Of a stretch of 9,114 nt of DNA, positions 6,764-9,114 are shown one piece after another. The position numbers were made by a program, and so were the translations under genes. The notes under the pieces were generated by a model that made no database searches, was not told the origin of the DNA, and was given only the letters and a program-made list of their open reading frames with translations. This DNA is from Ruminococcus sp. UBA4385 (lineage in GTDB: Bacteria > Bacillota_A > Clostridia > Oscillospirales > Ruminococcaceae): positions 3,733 to 12,846 of the forward strand of contig DGRP01000074.1 of the NCBI GenBank assembly GCA_002391065.1, given 5' to 3'. The number at the start of each line of letters is the position of its first letter. Positions within the stretch are counted from its first letter, which is position 1.

Positions 6764-7393
6764 GTGCTGTATGAATATCCGCCTAAGCTGACACGTCAGG
6801 AAAGGCAGCAGAAGGCTCTGCATGACATTGAAGAGCACAGGAAAATGCGCCGCACTATGTATAAAAACCTCATTCTGGGCGGAGTTATCATTGTGATAGG
6901 TATTATCGCTCCGAATGTGATAGTAAAGATAATTCTTATACTTCTGGGGCTTGCAAATATTGCCGTGGGGGGACTTCTCTACTGGTATTTTGCTTACTAC
7001 AGGGCAGCAGATGTGTACACCCGCATTTATGATGACCACATTGAGCACTCCCAGAAAAAAGGGCTCTCGGGCGATTATCTGGAGGTCAGCATTTTTTATG
7101 ACGAGGTCAGAAAATCGTGGCAGACAAACTCGGGACTTCTTGTGTTTGAGCTCTCCGAGGTTACGAAGTCGCAGTTTATGATCAGGCACAAAAATGGAAG
7201 CACAGAGCAGATTTCTGCGCCTGACAAATGCGAGCTCAGCTTTCAGGACACAAGTGCAAAGCTCTTCCTGATAGAAAAGCTCTGGGAGCAGATAAAGTAC
7301 CCTCACAAGGAGTACAACGTTATCGAAGATGACGATGACTACTACTCCAAGGAGGACCTTGAGTGGGACAAGCTTCATAAACACGGACTCTGA
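6764..7393 (+). CDS. Two-helix membrane protein of unknown function
   Basis: I do not recognise a named family. The 209-residue product has a basic, charged N-terminus (KLTRQERQQK, HRKMRRTMYK), two adjacent membrane segments (about 36-50 and 56-79, rich in I, L, V and G), then a soluble C-terminal domain of about 130 residues that ends in an acidic patch EDDDDYY. The C-terminal part begins YTRIYDDHIEH, which resembles the start of bacterial PH-like (YcxB-type) domains that follow paired helices; this is a weak structural guess. Positive residues before helix 1 suggest that both ends face the cytoplasm. The start is uncertain. I prefer GTG 6764 because GGGAGG lies 8 bases upstream, whereas the GTG at 6710 has no ribosome site and would run through the hairpin. 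It is probably transcribed with sufC-sufB, since no promoter or T-tract separates them; a functional link is unproven. Confidence 0.75.
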   Translation: MLYEYPPKLTRQERQQKALHDIEEHRKMRRTMYKNLILGGVIIVIGIIAPNVIVKIILILLGLANIAVGGLLYWYFAYYRAADVYTRIYDDHIEHSQKKGLSGDYLEVSIFYDEVRKSWQTNSGLLVFELSEVTKSQFMIRHKNGSTEQISAPDKCELSFQDTSAKLFLIEKLWEQIKYPHKEYNVIEDDDDYYSKEDLEWDKLHKHGL

Positions 7394-7412
7394 ATTTAAT
7401 TAGGTAATAGTT

Positions 7413-7435
7413 AAGGCTCCGAAATTCGGAGCCTT
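7413..7435. terminator. Terminator-like palindrome, copy 1
   Basis: GGCTCCGAAATTCGGAGCC at 7415-7433 with flanking AA and TT, a 23-base near-perfect palindrome 20 bases after the membrane-protein stop. The following bases are CTTCAGTCTG, so the U-tract is poor in the plus direction; on the minus strand TTAACTATT follows. It may terminate weakly in both directions. Confidence 0.55.
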
Positions 7436-7480
7436 CAGTCTGTCGATAAACTCAAAATAGTGCAGATTTTGCCTCGTCAG

Positions 7481-7587
7481 GTCTGTACATTCGTACAGAC
7501 AGACTCGGCTGGAGTGAGGGGAGATGGGGCTTCGCCCCATTTGCCCCACTGGGGCTATCGCCCCAGACCCCTTTTAAAAGAACTTTT
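7481..7587. repeat. Cluster of perfect hairpins in the junction
   Basis: Three perfect stem-loops occur in a row: GTCTGTAC-ATTC-GTACAGAC (7481-7500), ATGGGGC-TTC-GCCCCAT (7524-7540) and CTGGGGC-TATC-GCCCCAG (7549-7566). They are followed by CTTTTAAAAG (7571-7580) and the overlapping AAAAG-AA-CTTTT (7576-7587). The GGGGC and GCCCC arms of the second and third hairpins can also pair with each other, giving alternative folds. From memory, GGGG/CCCC hairpins next to an AAAAGTTCTTTT-type motif recur in Ruminococcus intergenic regions; this is an impression, not a search result. Confidence 0.6.
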
Positions 7588-7598
7588 GCAACAAGCAG

Positions 7599-7636
7599 AA
7601 GGCTCCGAAATTCGGAGCCTTTTACTTTTCTTTTTT
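7599..7636 (+). terminator. Intrinsic terminator, palindrome copy 2
   Basis: The same 23-base palindrome as at 7413-7435, here followed by a T-rich run (TTTTACTTTTCTTTTTT). This is a good intrinsic terminator for plus-strand transcripts arriving from the suf/membrane-protein unit. In the minus direction only TTC follows, so it would stop ybaK transcripts less well. Confidence 0.75.
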
Positions 7637-7679
7637 CTGTCAGAGCATCAAATGATAAGTCTGCAAAGCGGACACCATA

Positions 7680-7714
7680 CCTATTCCCTGTTCCTTTTTA
7701 CCTATTACCTAATA
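7680..7714. repeat. Degenerate heptamer tandem repeat
   Basis: Five consecutive 7-base units fill this stretch: CCTATTC, CCTGTTC, CTTTTTA, CCTATTA, CCTAATA. The period is 7 and the consensus is CCTATTM. The track crosses the ybaK stop codon. It resembles in style the short heptamer tandem repeats known from cyanobacterial intergenic regions, without implying relationship. The left border repeat at 7399-7410 reads, on the other strand, as two similar units. Confidence 0.5.
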
Positions 7715-8183
7715 TTACGTTTGCGGTTTTTGCCGAGGTCACTCGGATAAGCTCCTGAGGTGATATTATTATCTGCTCGCCCAGCCTGCCGCCGCTGATA
7801 ATTATCTCATCAAAATCAAGACAGCTTTCGTGGATAACTGTAGGATAACGCTTTTTCATGCCTATCGGTGTACAGCCGCCTCTGATATAGCCGGTCACTG
7901 CGTTTATCTCCTTGACAGGAAGCATGGAAACGCTCTTCTCCCCTACCGATGAGGCCGCCGCTTTAAGGTCAAGCTCCTTATCAACAGGCAGTACAAAAAC
8001 GAAATAACCGCCGTTCTTACCCTTAGTCACAAGGGTCTTGAAGGACTGCTCATAGGGCTGACCAAGCTGATCTGCTATGTGACAGCCGTCTATAAACTCG
8101 CCGCAGTCATAGGTATTTATTCTGTATGCAGCCTTCTCCCTGTCGAGAATACGCATAGCATTTGTTTTAAGTTCCTTGCCCAT
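7698..8183 (-). CDS. ybaK: YbaK/EbsC-type Cys-tRNA deacylase
   Basis: Cytoplasmic trans-editing protein of 161 residues, normal for the family. YbaK hydrolyses Cys-tRNA(Pro) made by mistake by prolyl-tRNA synthetase and can also act on Cys-tRNA(Cys). The key lysine is K49 in FKTLV. The family signature GYIRGGCTPIGMKK is at 98-111, where the GG turn forms part of the substrate pocket. The segment LDFDEIIISGGRLGEQIIISPQEL is the usual C-terminal core. The start ATG overlaps the stop codon of the kinase-like gene (TAATG), with only a weak GAGGG 10 bases upstream, so translation probably depends on coupling. The last residues, LGNR, are encoded inside the heptamer/inverted repeat, so the native C-terminus may have been altered by repeat insertion. 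INFERENCE only: proline/cysteine proofreading has no evident link to the kinase-like partner. Confidence 0.93.
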   Translation of the reverse strand: MGKELKTNAMRILDREKAAYRINTYDCGEFIDGCHIADQLGQPYEQSFKTLVTKGKNGGYFVFVLPVDKELDLKAAASSVGEKSVSMLPVKEINAVTGYIRGGCTPIGMKKRYPTVIHESCLDFDEIIISGGRLGEQIIISPQELIRVTSAKTANVILGNR

Positions 8184-8770
8184 TACTCAGAAGCCCTCAC
8201 TGCACGGGCGATGATCTCTGCGCACATATCATATCCCAGTGTTCCGCTGTTTAAGATAAGGTCATAGCTGAGCTTTTCTCCCCACTTTTTGGTTGTGTTT
8301 GCATTATAGTAATCAGAACGCTTTTTGTCATAACGCTTCAGCACACCCTCAACGTCATCAAATCTGATCTTATATTCATGCATTGCGACTGACTGTCTCT
8401 TTTCAAAATCGGATTCAATAAAAACATTCAGGGTCTTTACCTTATTTTTGAGGATAAAATCAGCGCACCTGCCGACTATCACACAGCACTCCTCGTTCTC
8501 GACAATATCGTGAATAACCGAGGTTTCAGCAGCGAAAATTCTCTGCGGATAATCTTTTGTAAGCAGACCGATCGGTGACTTAAACGGACTGAGCAGAGCT
8601 TCCTCATACTTTCTGATGTCCTCAAGCTTTATTCCGCTGACCTGTGCCGCCATATCAACTATCTGCCTGTCAAAGCACTTTACACCAAGCTTTTCAGCCG
8701 TCAGCTTACCTATTGCAGAGCCCCCTGAGCAGTAAGACCTGTCTATTGTAACTACCTTGATTTTTGCCAT
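8183..8770 (-). CDS. Cytidylate kinase-like family protein
   Basis: P-loop protein of 195 residues resembling the cytidylate kinase-like family (Pfam Cytidylate_kin2), common in clostridia and of unproven substrate. The N-terminus IKVVTIDRSYCSGGSAIGKLTAEKLG aligns in pattern with the family start (ISREYGSGG..IG..LAEKLG), but the first glycine of the GSGG loop is a cysteine (C14). Further features are FDRQIVDMAA (33-42), the conserved IVGRCADFIL (98-107) and DKKRSDYYN (148-156), a likely LID/arginine region. It is shorter than true Cmk (about 220-225) and lacks recognisable CMP-binding motifs, so I do not assign dCMP/CMP kinase activity. The ATG with AGGAGG a few bases upstream is chosen; an in-frame extension to 8875 would start upstream of the promoter and cross the hydrogenase terminator. 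It is first in a two-gene unit with ybaK. Confidence 0.82.
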   Translation of the reverse strand: MAKIKVVTIDRSYCSGGSAIGKLTAEKLGVKCFDRQIVDMAAQVSGIKLEDIRKYEEALLSPFKSPIGLLTKDYPQRIFAAETSVIHDIVENEECCVIVGRCADFILKNKVKTLNVFIESDFEKRQSVAMHEYKIRFDDVEGVLKRYDKKRSDYYNANTTKKWGEKLSYDLILNSGTLGYDMCAEIIARAVRASE

Positions 8771-8806
8771 ATGATCTCCTCCTTGCCAATATAATTCTAT
8801 ACATCT

Positions 8807-8835
8807 AGTATAACTTATTAGCAGACTTTTGTCAA
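8807..8835 (-). promoter_or_regulatory. Promoter of the kinase-like/ybaK operon
   Basis: Read on the minus strand, TTGACA (8830-8835) is perfect and TATACT (8807-8812) has one difference from consensus, with 17 bases between. The start near 8800 leaves about 30 bases of leader with AGGAGGAG before the ATG. The -35 box touches the T-tract of the upstream terminator. Confidence 0.85.
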
Positions 8836-8866
8836 GAAAAAAGACCGCCCCATAAAGAGGCGGTCT
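8836..8866 (-). terminator. Intrinsic terminator of the hydrogenase gene
   Basis: On the minus strand AGACCGCC, a 9-base loop, GGCGGTCT form a perfect 8-bp stem followed by six Ts. It begins 18 bases after the hydrogenase stop codon and ends at the -35 box of the next operon, so the two signals are packed without a gap. Confidence 0.88.
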
Positions 8867-8884
8867 GAATATCATGTTCTTATA

Positions 8885-9114
8885 TTACTTGCCGCGTTTA
8901 ACGTAAGTAGTATGCAGAAGCTCATGAGCCTTATGGCTGCCCGGCTTCTCGAAGAACTCATCATAGAGCATCTTCATAACAGGGCTCTCATGTGATCTTC
9001 TGAGCTCGATTGAGGAGTCGAAGTCATAAAGTGCCTTAGCTCTGATGCCCTGGAGGTCAACGAAGTTTCTTACGCTAGAAGGCTGGAGAGGCTGTCCGCC
9101 GCCGTTGATGCAGC
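8885..9114 (-). CDS. hydA: [FeFe]-hydrogenase, C-terminal fragment (partial)
   Basis: Only the last 76 codons or so enter the window; the gene continues beyond the right edge. The fragment opens with CINGGGQP, the end of the third H-cluster motif, whose cysteine bridges the [4Fe-4S] cube and the diiron site in CpI-type enzymes. It is followed by the small-subunit-like tail with LYDFD, LRRSHESP, LYDEFFEKPGSHKAHELLHTTY and a basic end. The 75 or so residues after the bridging cysteine match the length of the clostridial CpI tail (about 71), and there is no further ferredoxin-like domain after it. The enzyme makes or uses H2 with ferredoxin or an electron-bifurcating complex; which one needs the N-terminal domains. 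The name could equally be hndD. A strong terminator follows, so it is the last gene of its unit. Confidence 0.95.
   Translation of the reverse strand, partial: CINGGGQPLQPSSVRNFVDLQGIRAKALYDFDSSIELRRSHESPVMKMLYDEFFEKPGSHKAHELLHTTYVKRGK

Larger units (their letters stand above)
7394..7697. other. Structured non-coding junction between convergent genes
   Basis: No credible gene lies in these 304 bases. In order they contain a palindrome (copy 1), an AT-containing spacer, three perfect hairpins, AT palindromes, palindrome copy 2 with a T-rich tail, an imperfect small hairpin (7659-7673), and most of a heptamer repeat track. The density of perfect palindromes is far above the rest of the window. 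Such a composite is typical of multicopy intergenic elements, but copy number cannot be judged from one locus. Confidence 0.7.
7399..7713. repeat. 12-bp inverted repeat bordering the junction
   Basis: ATTAGGTAATAG at 7399-7410 and its exact reverse complement CTATTACCTAAT at 7702-7713 enclose nearly the whole structured junction, 315 bases in all. The left copy lies just after the membrane-protein stop; the right copy covers the last codons and stop of ybaK. No target-site duplication is evident outside the repeats, so mobility is not demonstrated. Confidence 0.6.

Noticed and set aside
6659..7384. 241-codon open frame on the minus strand opposite the membrane-protein gene
   Set aside because: It lies entirely antisense to a better-supported gene and has no ribosome site or promoter. 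Its hydrophobic stretches mirror the other strand's codons.
7394..7714. CRISPR array or complete insertion sequence at the junction
   Set aside because: There are no regularly spaced direct repeats with spacers, no transposase, and no target-site duplication flanking the 12-bp inverted repeat.
7460..7750. 96-codon plus-strand open frame across the convergent junction
   Set aside because: It runs through perfect hairpins, a terminator and the 3' end of ybaK, has a low-complexity C-terminus and no convincing ribosome site.
8771..8875. N-terminal extension of the kinase-like protein
   Set aside because: It would begin upstream of the -35 and -10 boxes and inside the hydrogenase terminator. The family start motif follows the ATG at 8770.

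Overview
The window looks like the chromosome of an anaerobic clostridium of the Ruminococcus / Oscillospiraceae type. This is an inference. It rests on AGGAGG-type ribosome sites, near-consensus sigma-A promoters, the C-terminus of an [FeFe]-hydrogenase, a two-gene SufC/SufB iron-sulfur pair of the kind found in anaerobes, and a cytoplasmic alpha-xylosidase of a plant-polysaccharide user. No rRNA, tRNA, CRISPR array, transposase or phage gene is visible. All large genes appear intact except the hydrogenase, which runs off the right edge.

Left part, minus strand. A RlmD/TrmA-type 23S rRNA uracil-5-methyltransferase (1110-2249) is followed by a MoxR-type AAA+ ATPase (82-1023). Each has its own promoter. 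The 81 bases left of moxR contain no gene I can support.

Centre, plus strand. A divergent 291-base regulatory region separates the methyltransferase from a YicI-like GH31 alpha-xylosidase (2541-4901). The region holds a perfect consensus promoter for the methyltransferase, a weaker promoter for the xylosidase, a LacI/CcpA-like operator just downstream of the latter, a pair of 7-bp direct repeats 20 bp apart, and a doubtful 21-codon ORF. The xylosidase ends at a clear intrinsic terminator. A perfect TTGACA-17-TATAAT promoter then drives sufC (5040-5789) and a short sufB-like gene (5782-6708), which overlap by 8 bases. Behind a strong hairpin comes a two-helix membrane protein of unknown function (6764-7393), probably in the same transcript.

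Convergent junction, 7394-7697. This short non-coding stretch is packed with structure: two exact 23-base copies of one terminator-like palindrome, three other perfect hairpins, nested AT palindromes, a heptamer repeat track, and a 12-bp inverted repeat at its borders. It looks like a composite intergenic repeat element.

Right part, minus strand. A cytidylate-kinase-like P-loop protein (8183-8770) is translationally coupled (TAATG) to a YbaK-type Cys-tRNA deacylase (7698-8183), behind a strong promoter. Immediately upstream lies the terminator of the [FeFe]-hydrogenase gene, whose last 76 codons enter the window.

The genes are mostly independent housekeeping units. One plausible biochemical link is that the SufCB pair would supply clusters for Fe-S proteins such as the methyltransferase and the hydrogenase encoded on either side. 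The points most worth following up are the minimal Suf pair with its appended membrane gene, the xylosidase control region, and the repeat-packed convergent junction.
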